From JAGXRK01 sp963804005 (lineage in GTDB: Bacteria > Bacteroidota > Ignavibacteria > Ignavibacteriales > Ignavibacteriaceae), in the NCBI GenBank assembly GCA_963804005.1, contig CAWDOP010000002.1, forward strand, positions 124,001 to 188,000: a stretch of 64,000 nucleotides of DNA, given 5' to 3'. The notes under the pieces are model-generated. The model was given only the letters and a program-made list of their open reading frames with translations, ran no database searches and was not told the origin of the DNA. Shown piece after piece: positions 35,226 through 43,604 of the stretch. The position numbers and the translations under genes are program-made. The stretch's first letter is position 1; the number at the start of each line of letters is the position of its first letter.

Positions 35226-36535
35226 ATGAAATTACCATTAGTTGCAATAGTCGGTCGACCCAATGTTGGCAAATCAACGCTTTTCAATCGAATAGTCGGA
35301 AAAAGAGATGCTATTGTTGATGACAAAAGCGGTGTTACAAGAGATCGTAATTATGCTGAATCTGATTGGGCAGGTAAAAAATTCAGATTGATTGATACCG
35401 GCGGTTATGTTCCTGACTCGAAGGATCTTTTTGAAACAGCAATAAGGGAACAAGTAGAAGTAGCAATAATTGAAGCTGATGCAATTCTTTTCATTACTAA
35501 TGTCCGTGATGGTCTTCATCCGATGGATCATAATATTGCTGATATGCTAAGGGCATCCGGAAAAACATTTTACCTTCTTGCAAATAAAGTTGACTCGGAA
35601 AAGTTTGAAACTGCTGCCGTTGAATTTTATTCACTTGGTGTTGAGGTTGTGTATGATATTTCAGCATTGGCTGGAAGAAAACTCGGCGATCTGCTTGATG
35701 TAATAACTGCAAATTTTCCTGATTACAGTGAAATTGAAGAAGATACAAGATTAAAAATTGCTGTTGTCGGAAGACCAAATGTTGGTAAATCATCGCTTAC
35801 AAATGCATTATTAGGCTACGATAGAAGTATTGTAACTGAAATTCCCGGCACTACAAGAGATAATCTTGATTCAGTTCTAAAATATTACGGTGAGGAAATA
35901 ATTCTTGTTGATACTGCCGGATTAAGGAAAAAGAAAAAGGTTCAGGAAAGCATTGAGTATTTTTCTAACATCAGAGCTTTGAAAGCTATAGGTGAATGTG
36001 ATGTTGCAGTTGTGATGATTGATGCAAAATTTGGATTGGAAAAACAGGATCAGAAAATTATTGATGAAGTTGTAAGGTGGAGAAAAGGACTTATTCTTGC
36101 AGTTAATAAATGGGATCTGATTGAAAAGGAAACAAATACTGCCCACGAATTTGAAGTTTCAATGCAGAATAAAATGGGATCTATTGACTATGCCTTGTAA
36201 TTTTTATTTCTGCATTAACAAAACAGAGAATCTTTAAACTAATAGATCTTTGTAAGAAAATTGGTGAAGAACGAAAAAGAAAAATTCCAACAAGCGAATT
36301 AAATAATATTCTTCTTCCCGAAATTGAAAAAAATCCACCGCCGGCAACACATACCGGCAGGGACGTGAAGATAAAATACATAACACAGGTTGGCGATTAT
36401 TATCCGATTTTCATTTTCTTCTGTAATTATCCAAAACAAGTAGCCGATCATTATAAAAGATGGCTTGAAAAACTTATTCGTAAAAACTTTGGGTTTGAAG
36501 GTGTCCCGATTACATTATCGTTCAAAGAAAAATAA
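35226..36535 (+). CDS. der: ribosome-assembly GTPase Der/EngA (frameshifted in this sequence)
   Basis: Der has two tandem GTPase domains and a KH-like domain and is needed for 50S assembly. Domain 1 shows GRPNVGKSTLFN (residues 10-21), DTGG and NKVD; domain 2 shows GRPNVGKSSLTN (about 182-193), DTAGLRKK and NKWD. The first frame ends early at 36198-36200. The KH-like end (ISALTKQRIFKLIDLC...HYKRWLEKLIRKNFGFEG) continues in another frame to TAA 36533-36535. One missing base near 36193 reconciles them and gives 436 residues, the normal length. Since der is essential in characterised bacteria, a sequence error is likely. upp starts 2 bases later. Confidence 0.9.
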
Positions 36536-36537
36536 AT

Positions 36538-37167
36538 ATGAAAAAAAACTTTACTTTGCTTGATCATCCACTGATTGAGCGAGATATGACAATACTCAGA
36601 GATAAAAATACTAGCACGGAATTTTTCCGCTCGGCAGTAAAAAGAATTTCCAACATTCTTGCTGTTGAGATAGCAAAATCTTTTAATCTAAAAGAATTAA
36701 ATATTGAAACGCCGCTTGAAAAAACAAAAGGTTATAAGATAGACCAGAAAATAGTTTTAATTCCGATACTTCGCGCAGGTTTAGGAATGGTGAGCGGATT
36801 CATTGAGGTTATTCCCGAAGCAAAAGTTGGTCATATTGGTCTTCAACGTGATGAGAATACTCTGAAACCCATTGAGTATTATTATAAAACTCCTAAAGAT
36901 ATTTCAGATGCATTTGTCATTCTGCTTGATCCGATGCTTGCCACCGGTGGCAGTGCTTCCGAAGCCGTCAATTATCTTAAGAAAAAAGGAGCAAAGCAAA
37001 TAGTTTTTACCTGTCTTGTTGCTGCTCCTGAAGGTCTGAAAAAATTCACTGAAAATCATCCTGATATTAAAATATATGGAGCAGCCTTGGATAGACAATT
37101 AAATGAAAAAGGTTATATTCTTCCCGGATTAGGTGATGCTGGTGACAGGACATTTGGTACATTTTAA
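36538..37167 (+). CDS. upp: uracil phosphoribosyltransferase
   Basis: This 209-residue protein salvages uracil to UMP with PRPP in the cytoplasm. Length and motifs are standard: VLIPILRAGLGMV near residue 75, the PRPP loop LDPMLATGGSASEAV near residue 130, and the C-terminal PGLGDAGDRTFGT that binds uracil. It starts 2 bases after der and overlaps the next gene by 35 bases. Confidence 0.95.
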   Translation: MKKNFTLLDHPLIERDMTILRDKNTSTEFFRSAVKRISNILAVEIAKSFNLKELNIETPLEKTKGYKIDQKIVLIPILRAGLGMVSGFIEVIPEAKVGHIGLQRDENTLKPIEYYYKTPKDISDAFVILLDPMLATGGSASEAVNYLKKKGAKQIVFTCLVAAPEGLKKFTENHPDIKIYGAALDRQLNEKGYILPGLGDAGDRTFGTF

Positions 37168-38170
37168 ATTTTTGCTGATACTTTCTTTTCTTCTTCTCTC
37201 ACATTCAGCAAACTCTCAGATTTTTCCCGACCCCAAAGTTGATAGCTTATTAAGAACAGGCATCAATTATGTTATCGATCAGAAATATGATGAAGCAAAG
37301 TCTGTATTTAATTCGTTAGATCAGAAATTTCCCGATCTTCCTTTTGGTAAAATTTATTTAGCAGCGACTGAAATTGCGTATGCCTACGACTTCGATCTTC
37401 CTTTCAACACTAAATTTATTGAAAGTAATCTTGAAAAAGCTCAAGCTATCTCTGAAGAAATACTCACGAGAAATAAAAATAATAAATGGAATGTTTACTT
37501 TTTTGCCTTAACACGAGGTTACAGTGCTTATTATCAGGCACTTCAGGGGAATTGGTTCGATGGATTAAAAACAGGATTAAGTTCAGTTTCAGCATTTGAG
37601 GAATGTATTGAACTCGATGCTGAATTTTATGAAGCCTGGGTTGCGATTGGTACTTATGAATATTGGAAAAGTCGTAAAATTGAATTTTTATCCTGGTTGC
37701 CATTCATAAATGATAATATAGATTTTGGTATTGAAAAATTAAATTATGCTATAGAATCATCAAATTATAACACACACATAGCACTTCATTCCCTAATATG
37801 GATTTATATCGATCAGAAAAATTATTCTGCCTCAAATGAGCTTGCTAAATATGCAGTTGAAAAACATCCTGAATCAAGAATATTTAAGTGGGGTCTGGCA
37901 AGATCCTTTGAAGATATTGATCCGCAAAAATCAATTGATATTTATTTTGAAATATTGGAATCATACAAAAAAACTGGCGTAAGAACCCGGATAAATGAGA
38001 TTACTCTTAAACATGTTATCGCCCAGCAATATATTAAGCTTGGTAATAACGATAAGGCAAAAAATCTTTGTGAAGAAATCCTTATTCTTAATGATCTTAC
38101 GAAATATGAAAAGGAAAAGCTGGAAGATAGAATTAAAAGAGTCCATGCCTTATTAACTGAGCTTTTCTGA
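37133..38170 (+). CDS. exported TPR-type protein
   Basis: The 345-residue frame starts inside the end of upp. Its first ATG gives MMLVTGHLVHFK followed by a hydrophobic signal (FLLILSFLLLSHSANSQ), so the true start may be a few codons further in. The mature protein is helical with degenerate TPRs (KSVFNSLDQKFPDLPFGK, EECIELDAEFYEAWVAIG, KNLCEEILIL) and resembles periplasmic TPR proteins of unknown function. It is probably co-transcribed with der and upp, with no evident functional link. Confidence 0.7.
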   Translation: MMLVTGHLVHFKFLLILSFLLLSHSANSQIFPDPKVDSLLRTGINYVIDQKYDEAKSVFNSLDQKFPDLPFGKIYLAATEIAYAYDFDLPFNTKFIESNLEKAQAISEEILTRNKNNKWNVYFFALTRGYSAYYQALQGNWFDGLKTGLSSVSAFEECIELDAEFYEAWVAIGTYEYWKSRKIEFLSWLPFINDNIDFGIEKLNYAIESSNYNTHIALHSLIWIYIDQKNYSASNELAKYAVEKHPESRIFKWGLARSFEDIDPQKSIDIYFEILESYKKTGVRTRINEITLKHVIAQQYIKLGNNDKAKNLCEEILILNDLTKYEKEKLEDRIKRVHALLTELF

Positions 38171-38255
38171 TAATTCCCATCTTTAGTTCAAATTTGACTA
38201 CTTTAACAAGTCAAAAAAAACAAGTATTTTTCCAGATAATTATAGTTTATTTCAG

Positions 38256-40427
38256 ATGAGTATTGAAAATCCTAAATATGTTAAGATGCTCAATGATCTT
38301 ATTGACCTGAGTAAAAAAAATATTCTTAAAGTTAATGAAGATCTTATAAAAAAAGCATTTGAATTTGCTATTGAAGCGCACAAACATGATTTACGTGCTT
38401 CGGGAGAGCCATACTTTACTCATCCTTTTGAAGTTGCAATGATTGCTGCTGAAGAATTTCCGCTTGATGATACAACAATAGTTGCAACGCTGCTCCATGA
38501 TGTTGCAGAAGACACTGATTTTGACATTGAACTGATTTCGAAAGAATTTGGGAAAGAAGTAGCGGAAATAGTTGATGGAGTAACAAAGATAGAGGGAATT
38601 TTTAGAGGACAGGAAATTACGCAGGCTGAAAATTATAGAAAACTTTTGCTTTCTCTGATCAAAGATGTTCGAGTAATACTTGTAAAGTTTGCAGATCGCC
38701 TTCATAATATGCGAACACTTGAATTTGTTAGTCCTGATAAACAACGCCGCATAGCCCAGGAAACATTAGAGATATACGCACCCTTTGCTCATAGGTTTGG
38801 TCTCGGTAAAGTAAAATGGGAACTTGAAGATCTTGCTTTCAAATATCTTAACAGGGAAGCTTATGAAGAGCTGGCAAAAAAAATTAAAGCTAAGCGGAAA
38901 GAACGTGAATCATACATTAAAAAATTTTCTGACCCGATTATAAAAAAACTCAATGAATACGAGCTTAAGTTTGATTTAAGTGGAAGGCCAAAACATCTTT
39001 ACAGTATTTACAGAAAAATGGTTCGGAGAAATAAACCGTTTGAAGAAATATATGATCTGTTTGCTATAAGAATAATTCTGGATACTGAAGACAGAAATGA
39101 CTGTTATACAAATCTGGGTATCTTAAATCAACTCTACCTTCCAGTGCCTGATCGTTTTAAGGACTATATATCAATACCAAAAACAAATAATTATCAGTCA
39201 ATTCATACAACAGTTGTTGGCCCGGATGGAAGATTAGTAGAAGTTCAAATCAGAACTAAACAAATGCACGAAATAGCGGAGAAAGGTGTTGCTGCTCATT
39301 GGAAATACAAAGAAAGCAAAACTGCTACAGATAAAGAACTTGAAATGTGGGTGAACTGGATAAGAGATATTTTTGAAAATGCTTCTCGTGATGATCAGAA
39401 AAAAGAATTGCTTGAAAGTTTTAAACTCAATCTTTATCAGGATGAAATTTATGTTTTTACTCCTAAGGGTGATTTGAGAAGATTACCTGTTGGTTCTACA
39501 CCTGTTGATTTTGCCTTTGAGATTCATAGTAATGTTGGATATCACTGTATCGGTGCCAAAATTGACGGTAAGATAATTCCTCTTGATACTCAACTTAACA
39601 GTGGAGATCAGGTTGAAATCATCACTTCCAAGAATCAACATCCAAATAAAAACTGGATTAAATTTGTTAAGACACACAAAGCGAAAAATGCCATACGAAG
39701 ATGGATCAATAAAGAAGAAGATGACATCATTCAAAAAGGTAAAGAACTTTGGGAGAGAAGAATAAAAAAACAAAAATTAACTTTTAATCAAAGTGATTTA
39801 TTAAAACTTGCACACAATCTTAAGTTTGATAATACGAGACAATTCTTTAAGGCAGTAGCTCAGAATAAACTCAACCTTGATGAGATACTTTCTGTTTCGA
39901 AGGAAAAAGAAGTTAAAGAGCAGGCTGTTGAACTTCAATTTGATAAATTTGCGAATCTTACCAGAGGTGATATTGGCGGTGTTCTTGTTGATGGCAAATC
40001 TTCCGGAATAAAATATTCGTATGCCAAATGTTGTAATCCGATTCCCGGTGATCCTGTTATTGGATACATAACTATAGGAGAGGGAATTAAGATTCATCGA
40101 AAAACTTGTAATAATCTTTTCAACCTTTCCTCTTCTGATTCGAGTAAACTAATTCCTGTGCAATGGCCCGAAACAGAAGAAAGTTTATTTGTTGCAGGAT
40201 TAACTGTAAAAGGGGAAGACAGACCCGGTATATTGAATGATATAGCTCATGCAATTGTGACTTATCAGAATACAAATATTAAATCAATAAATATCAGCAC
40301 AACTGATTCAATGTTTGATGGAAGTGTTACAATTTATGTTCATAATCTCGAACATTTAGGACGTATAATTGATAGAATTAAGAAACTCGAAGGTATATTT
40401 ACAGTTGAAAGATTCGAAAGCAGTTAA
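38256..40427 (+). CDS. rel: bifunctional (p)ppGpp synthetase/hydrolase, Rel/SpoT type
   Basis: This 723-residue protein has the full Rel layout. The HD hydrolase (about 30-190) keeps its ligands (FTHPFEVAMI, LLHDVAEDT, RLHNMRTL). The synthetase domain (about 230-350) has GRPKHLYSIYRKM and the RFKDYISIPKTNNYQSIHT block, whose RFKD form is typical of bifunctional enzymes and not of RelA. TGS (about 390-450; YVFTPKGDLRRLP) and a C-terminal ACT domain (AGLTVKGEDRPGIL) follow. It makes and degrades the stringent-response alarmone. The stop overlaps the ruvX start by one base. Confidence 0.95.
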   Translation: MSIENPKYVKMLNDLIDLSKKNILKVNEDLIKKAFEFAIEAHKHDLRASGEPYFTHPFEVAMIAAEEFPLDDTTIVATLLHDVAEDTDFDIELISKEFGKEVAEIVDGVTKIEGIFRGQEITQAENYRKLLLSLIKDVRVILVKFADRLHNMRTLEFVSPDKQRRIAQETLEIYAPFAHRFGLGKVKWELEDLAFKYLNREAYEELAKKIKAKRKERESYIKKFSDPIIKKLNEYELKFDLSGRPKHLYSIYRKMVRRNKPFEEIYDLFAIRIILDTEDRNDCYTNLGILNQLYLPVPDRFKDYISIPKTNNYQSIHTTVVGPDGRLVEVQIRTKQMHEIAEKGVAAHWKYKESKTATDKELEMWVNWIRDIFENASRDDQKKELLESFKLNLYQDEIYVFTPKGDLRRLPVGSTPVDFAFEIHSNVGYHCIGAKIDGKIIPLDTQLNSGDQVEIITSKNQHPNKNWIKFVKTHKAKNAIRRWINKEEDDIIQKGKELWERRIKKQKLTFNQSDLLKLAHNLKFDNTRQFFKAVAQNKLNLDEILSVSKEKEVKEQAVELQFDKFANLTRGDIGGVLVDGKSSGIKYSYAKCCNPIPGDPVIGYITIGEGIKIHRKTCNNLFNLSSSDSSKLIPVQWPETEESLFVAGLTVKGEDRPGILNDIAHAIVTYQNTNIKSINISTTDSMFDGSVTIYVHNLEHLGRIIDRIKKLEGIFTVERFESS

Positions 40428-40882
40428 TGATTGATGATAATCTGACAAGGTTTATGGGAATTGATTTTGGTTTGAAAAGAATTGGAATTTCAGTTTCTGA
40501 TCCGCTTCATATATTTGCTTCTTCACTAACCACACTTCAAAATGATAAGGAACTTTTTAAAAAATTATCCGAAATAATTATTGAAAAAAATATTACTAAA
40601 ATAGTTCTCGGGGTTCCATCTGATGAACAAACATCAAGAACATCCATTGTAAAAGAAGTAAGGAAGTTCAAAGAAAGATTACTCAAAGAATTTAATGTCG
40701 AAGTAATTGAGTGGGACGAAACTTATACTTCATCAATTGCGCAGAACAAGATAAATGAATCTGTGAATAAAAAGAGAAAGCGACGCGACAAAAAGCTTAT
40801 CGATATGAATTCTGCTTCAATTATACTTCAGGAATATCTGGATACAATTAAAAAGTCTTTTCGGGAGCATATTGATAATTAA
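40427..40882 (+). CDS. ruvX: RuvX/YqgF-family RNase H-fold nuclease
   Basis: The 151-residue protein has the family's N-terminal GIDFGLKRIGISVSDP with the first catalytic Asp, the IVLGVPSDEQ strand, and EWDETYTSSIAQ carrying the second acidic residues. YqgF proteins act as putative Holliday-junction resolvases and in 16S rRNA maturation. The start is coupled to the rel stop. The two BMC genes follow after 51 bases on the same strand, with no terminator between. Confidence 0.92.
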   Translation: MIDDNLTRFMGIDFGLKRIGISVSDPLHIFASSLTTLQNDKELFKKLSEIIIEKNITKIVLGVPSDEQTSRTSIVKEVRKFKERLLKEFNVEVIEWDETYTSSIAQNKINESVNKKRKRRDKKLIDMNSASIILQEYLDTIKKSFREHIDN

Positions 40883-40933
40883 GCAATCTAGACGTATTTT
40901 CGGATTGAAATTCAAATAAATCGGAGCACGCTA

Positions 40934-41218
40934 ATGACAAAAACAGCAACCGGATTCCTTGAAACAAACAATCTAGCTTCGGCAATAGAAGCTGCAGATC
41001 AAATGCTTAAAGCTGCAAATTTAAATCACATAGAAAAAATTGACCTTGGTGCTTCAATAACAACAATTTTGATTAAAGGAGATGCTCCCTCCGTCGAAGC
41101 TGCTTTGATAGCCGGAGAAAGTGCATCAAAAAGATCAGGTGGTTTTTTATGCGCACATATGATCACTGATTTTAATCCTGAAGTAGAAAAATATTTTCTG
41201 AAAGGAATTGAACAATGA
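40934..41218 (+). CDS. bacterial microcompartment shell protein, single BMC domain
   Basis: The 94-residue product is one complete BMC (Pfam 00936-type) domain: GFLETNNLASAIEAADQMLK, DLGASITTILIKGDAPSVEAAL, and the C-terminal FLCAHMITDFNPEVEKYF. Such proteins form hexagonal tiles of polyhedral organelle shells. The pore loop, usually KIGSG, reads KIDLGAS here. The stop overlaps the next BMC gene (ATGA), so the two are made together. No microcompartment enzyme, vertex pentamer (BMC-P) or encapsulation partner is in this 64-kb window, so what the shell might enclose is unknown. Confidence 0.93.
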   Translation: MTKTATGFLETNNLASAIEAADQMLKAANLNHIEKIDLGASITTILIKGDAPSVEAALIAGESASKRSGGFLCAHMITDFNPEVEKYFLKGIEQ

Positions 41219-41982
41219 CAAACTCAATCGGAATTATTGAAACCAGATCAGTGGCACTTGCCGGTGAAGCTCTAAATCAAATTCTAAAGATCAAAGAGAT
41301 TGAATTGCTTAATATTGAATTCCCCGGTGAAGGATTTGTCACAGCATTTCTTTTTGGCGAGTATTCAAAAATGAAAGATGCTCTTGAAACAGCAAATAAT
41401 TTATCGGCATCATTTTCAACTTATTTTAGTAAGAAGATTATTACAAAACCAGATGAAAAACTTTTTGAGCTTATTAAAATCAGAAAAAAAAGAATTTTAA
41501 GATCAAAGCAGGAATCTGAGAAGGAGACTGAAGTTAAGAAAAAAAGTGCCATAACTGTTGATGTCACTCGTCCAGAAATTATTGAAGAGAAAACTGAAAA
41601 AGTTAAAGAAAAGGAAAAAGTAGAAATAAAAAGTTTTGGAAAAAGAATTGGATTAGCACAAAAAGTTAAAAAAGAAAAAATAAAATCACCTCAGCATTAT
41701 GCTCCCAGACCTTTGAAGACGAAGATTGATAATCCTACAATAGCAAGATTAAAGAAGGAAGCACTCGGTGGAAAAGTTAGTGAACAGAAAAAAAATAATT
41801 TTACAATTGAGGAAAATGGTTCTAATCAGCAGAAAGAAATTACACTAGAACAACTAAGAAAACTTAATGTTCATAAGATTAGGCACTATGCAAGGAGCTT
41901 TTCAGGATTTCCTATCAAAGGCAGAGAAATATCAAGAGCAAACAGAGAGGAACTTTTAAATCACTTCAAAGAGTTGATTTGA
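41215..41982 (+). CDS. BMC-domain protein with basic linker and SAP/Rho-N-like C terminus
   Basis: The 255-residue product starts with a BMC domain (about residues 1-88; IGIIETRSVALAGEALNQIL, FVTAFLFGEYSKMKDALE). A Lys/Glu-rich, probably disordered segment follows (about 95-205; runs such as KIRKKRILR and VKEKEKVEIK). A C-terminal helical module ends it (about 210-255; TLEQLRKLNVHKIRHYARSF, GREISRANREELLNHF), which resembles SAP, LEM or Rho-N nucleic-acid-binding folds. EutK of the ethanolamine shell also pairs a BMC domain with a putative nucleic-acid-binding tail, so a similar function is plausible. The assignment of the tail is by eye only. Confidence 0.82.
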   Translation: MTNSIGIIETRSVALAGEALNQILKIKEIELLNIEFPGEGFVTAFLFGEYSKMKDALETANNLSASFSTYFSKKIITKPDEKLFELIKIRKKRILRSKQESEKETEVKKKSAITVDVTRPEIIEEKTEKVKEKEKVEIKSFGKRIGLAQKVKKEKIKSPQHYAPRPLKTKIDNPTIARLKKEALGGKVSEQKKNNFTIEENGSNQQKEITLEQLRKLNVHKIRHYARSFSGFPIKGREISRANREELLNHFKELI

Positions 41983-42044
41983 TTTCCTATCTTGTATAAA
42001 GTTAATTCTAAATATTTATTTGCAACAAATTTCATTTTTCATCT

Positions 42045-42956
42045 GTGAAAAAGAATCTTCACATAATTATAATAGCTTTAGTATTCTCTTCCATTTTGTG
42101 GATTTCAATTACTCTCTCTGAAGAATATTATACAACATATAAGATTCCGATTAATGTTATTAATGCTCCCTCCGGTTATACTCTTGGTTCAGATCTTCCT
42201 GAAAATATTTCGGTTAAAATTAAAGGAATAGGCTGGAGATTAACCGGAATTAGCATGGGATCAGAAACTGTTTTTAATATTTCTGCAAAAAATGACAGTG
42301 GGAAAATTATTACAAATGCTTATTCAAATCTTATAGAAAATTCATGGCTTTCTTCGGATTTGACAGTAATTGAAATTTCGCCGGATACCATTTCATTTAT
42401 TATTGAGCGAATTGTCAGTAAAAAACTTGCTGTTTTAATTAAAACAGACATAACCTTTAAAACCGGTTTTGGTTTAGCAAGTAAAATTAAGTTAACACCT
42501 GATTCGGTATTTGTTTATGGTCCGAAAAGTAGAATTGAGAAAATGGATTCTATTAAAACAAATCCTATTATACTCTCTCTGCTTGATAACCAGACAAACG
42601 TTAATGCCTATTTTAACGATGAACGATTTCAAACTGATTTAGATGTAGTAGAAGTTTATTTGGACGTTCAGAGGATAGTAGATAAAGATATTGATAATAT
42701 TAAAGTGGAAGTAATTGATGTTCCTGAGGACAGAGACGTTGTATTAATTCCGAATACGATTTCCTGTTTAGTTAAGGGTGGCATTAATGTCCTGGGCAAA
42801 CTAACAGTAAAGGATTTTAAAGCATTTGTTTATTATCGCGATGTTTTACTTGATACTCTTGGAAGTGTTGGACCTACAATTCAACATCCTGAAAATGTTG
42901 AATTAATGTCACGCAAACCTGATCGTATTAGATACATTATAAAAAAGTTTAAATAA
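42045..42956 (+). CDS. YbbR-domain protein (CdaR-like)
   Basis: The 303-residue protein starts at GTG (42045) and has one N-terminal membrane anchor (IIIIALVFSSILWISITL). Extracytoplasmic YbbR-type repeats follow (YTTYKIPINVINAPSGY, ISVKIKGIGWRL, VFVYGPKSRIEKMDSI). In Firmicutes the YbbR protein CdaR regulates the diadenylate cyclase CdaA; no such cyclase gene is in this window. The gene is 62 bases after the BMC pair and just before tmk. Confidence 0.8.
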   Translation: MKKNLHIIIIALVFSSILWISITLSEEYYTTYKIPINVINAPSGYTLGSDLPENISVKIKGIGWRLTGISMGSETVFNISAKNDSGKIITNAYSNLIENSWLSSDLTVIEISPDTISFIIERIVSKKLAVLIKTDITFKTGFGLASKIKLTPDSVFVYGPKSRIEKMDSIKTNPIILSLLDNQTNVNAYFNDERFQTDLDVVEVYLDVQRIVDKDIDNIKVEVIDVPEDRDVVLIPNTISCLVKGGINVLGKLTVKDFKAFVYYRDVLLDTLGSVGPTIQHPENVELMSRKPDRIRYIIKKFK

Positions 42957-42980
42957 TTCTCATATAAAAAGTCAATAAAT

Positions 42981-43604
42981 ATGTTCATAACATTTGAAGG
43001 AATAGATTTCTGTGGTAAATCAACGCAAATAAAAAAACTTGAAGAGTATCTTGTCAATAAACATAAAATTGTTAAAGTTATTCGTGAACCAGGCGGAACT
43101 TTAATTTCCGAAAAGATCAGAGATATTTTACTTGATAAAAATAACGATCTTATGGTAATGGAAACAGAGATTCTTCTTTTTTCTGCCAGCAGAGCACAAT
43201 TGGTCAGAGAAAAAATAAAACCATATCTTGATAATGGATTTTATGTGATATCGGATAGATTTCATGACTCCTCCACAGCATATCAGGGTTATGGCAGAGG
43301 TTTATCTGTGGAGGCTATTAAAAACATTCACAAAATTGCTATTGGTGAAACTGTTCCCGATATCACTTTTCTGATTGACATTCCTATAGATATTGCCCAT
43401 CAGCGTAAATCAGTAAAATCAGGTGAACTAGACAGGATTGAAATGTCTGATATAAATTTTTATAACAGAGTTCGTGATGGTTATCTTAAGATTGCAAAAG
43501 AAGAAAAAAGATTCAAAGTTATTGACGGTAACCGTAATGTGGATATAATTCACAAAGATATAATTATGGAAATAGTTGAACATGATAAGCTGGAGTTATT
43601 ATGA
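42981..43604 (+). CDS. tmk: thymidylate kinase
   Basis: The 207-residue enzyme phosphorylates dTMP to dTDP for DNA synthesis. The P loop EGIDFCGKST (residues 5-14), the DRFHDSSTAYQGYGRGL substrate block (about 93-110) and the LID region with RKSVKSGELDRIE are present. Length is typical. The stop overlaps the ctp start by 4 bases. Confidence 0.95.
   Translation: MFITFEGIDFCGKSTQIKKLEEYLVNKHKIVKVIREPGGTLISEKIRDILLDKNNDLMVMETEILLFSASRAQLVREKIKPYLDNGFYVISDRFHDSSTAYQGYGRGLSVEAIKNIHKIAIGETVPDITFLIDIPIDIAHQRKSVKSGELDRIEMSDINFYNRVRDGYLKIAKEEKRFKVIDGNRNVDIIHKDIIMEIVEHDKLELL

Noticed and set aside
36180..36210. Programmed frameshift in der, and likewise in murQ and porU
   Set aside because: No slippery heptamer with a downstream structure is evident, these families are not known for recoding, and many unrelated genes here have one-base shifts in short runs.
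38193..38215. Hairpin TTTGACT/AGTCAAA before rel as a terminator
   Set aside because: On the plus strand it is followed by A residues, not T, and no minus-strand gene ends there.
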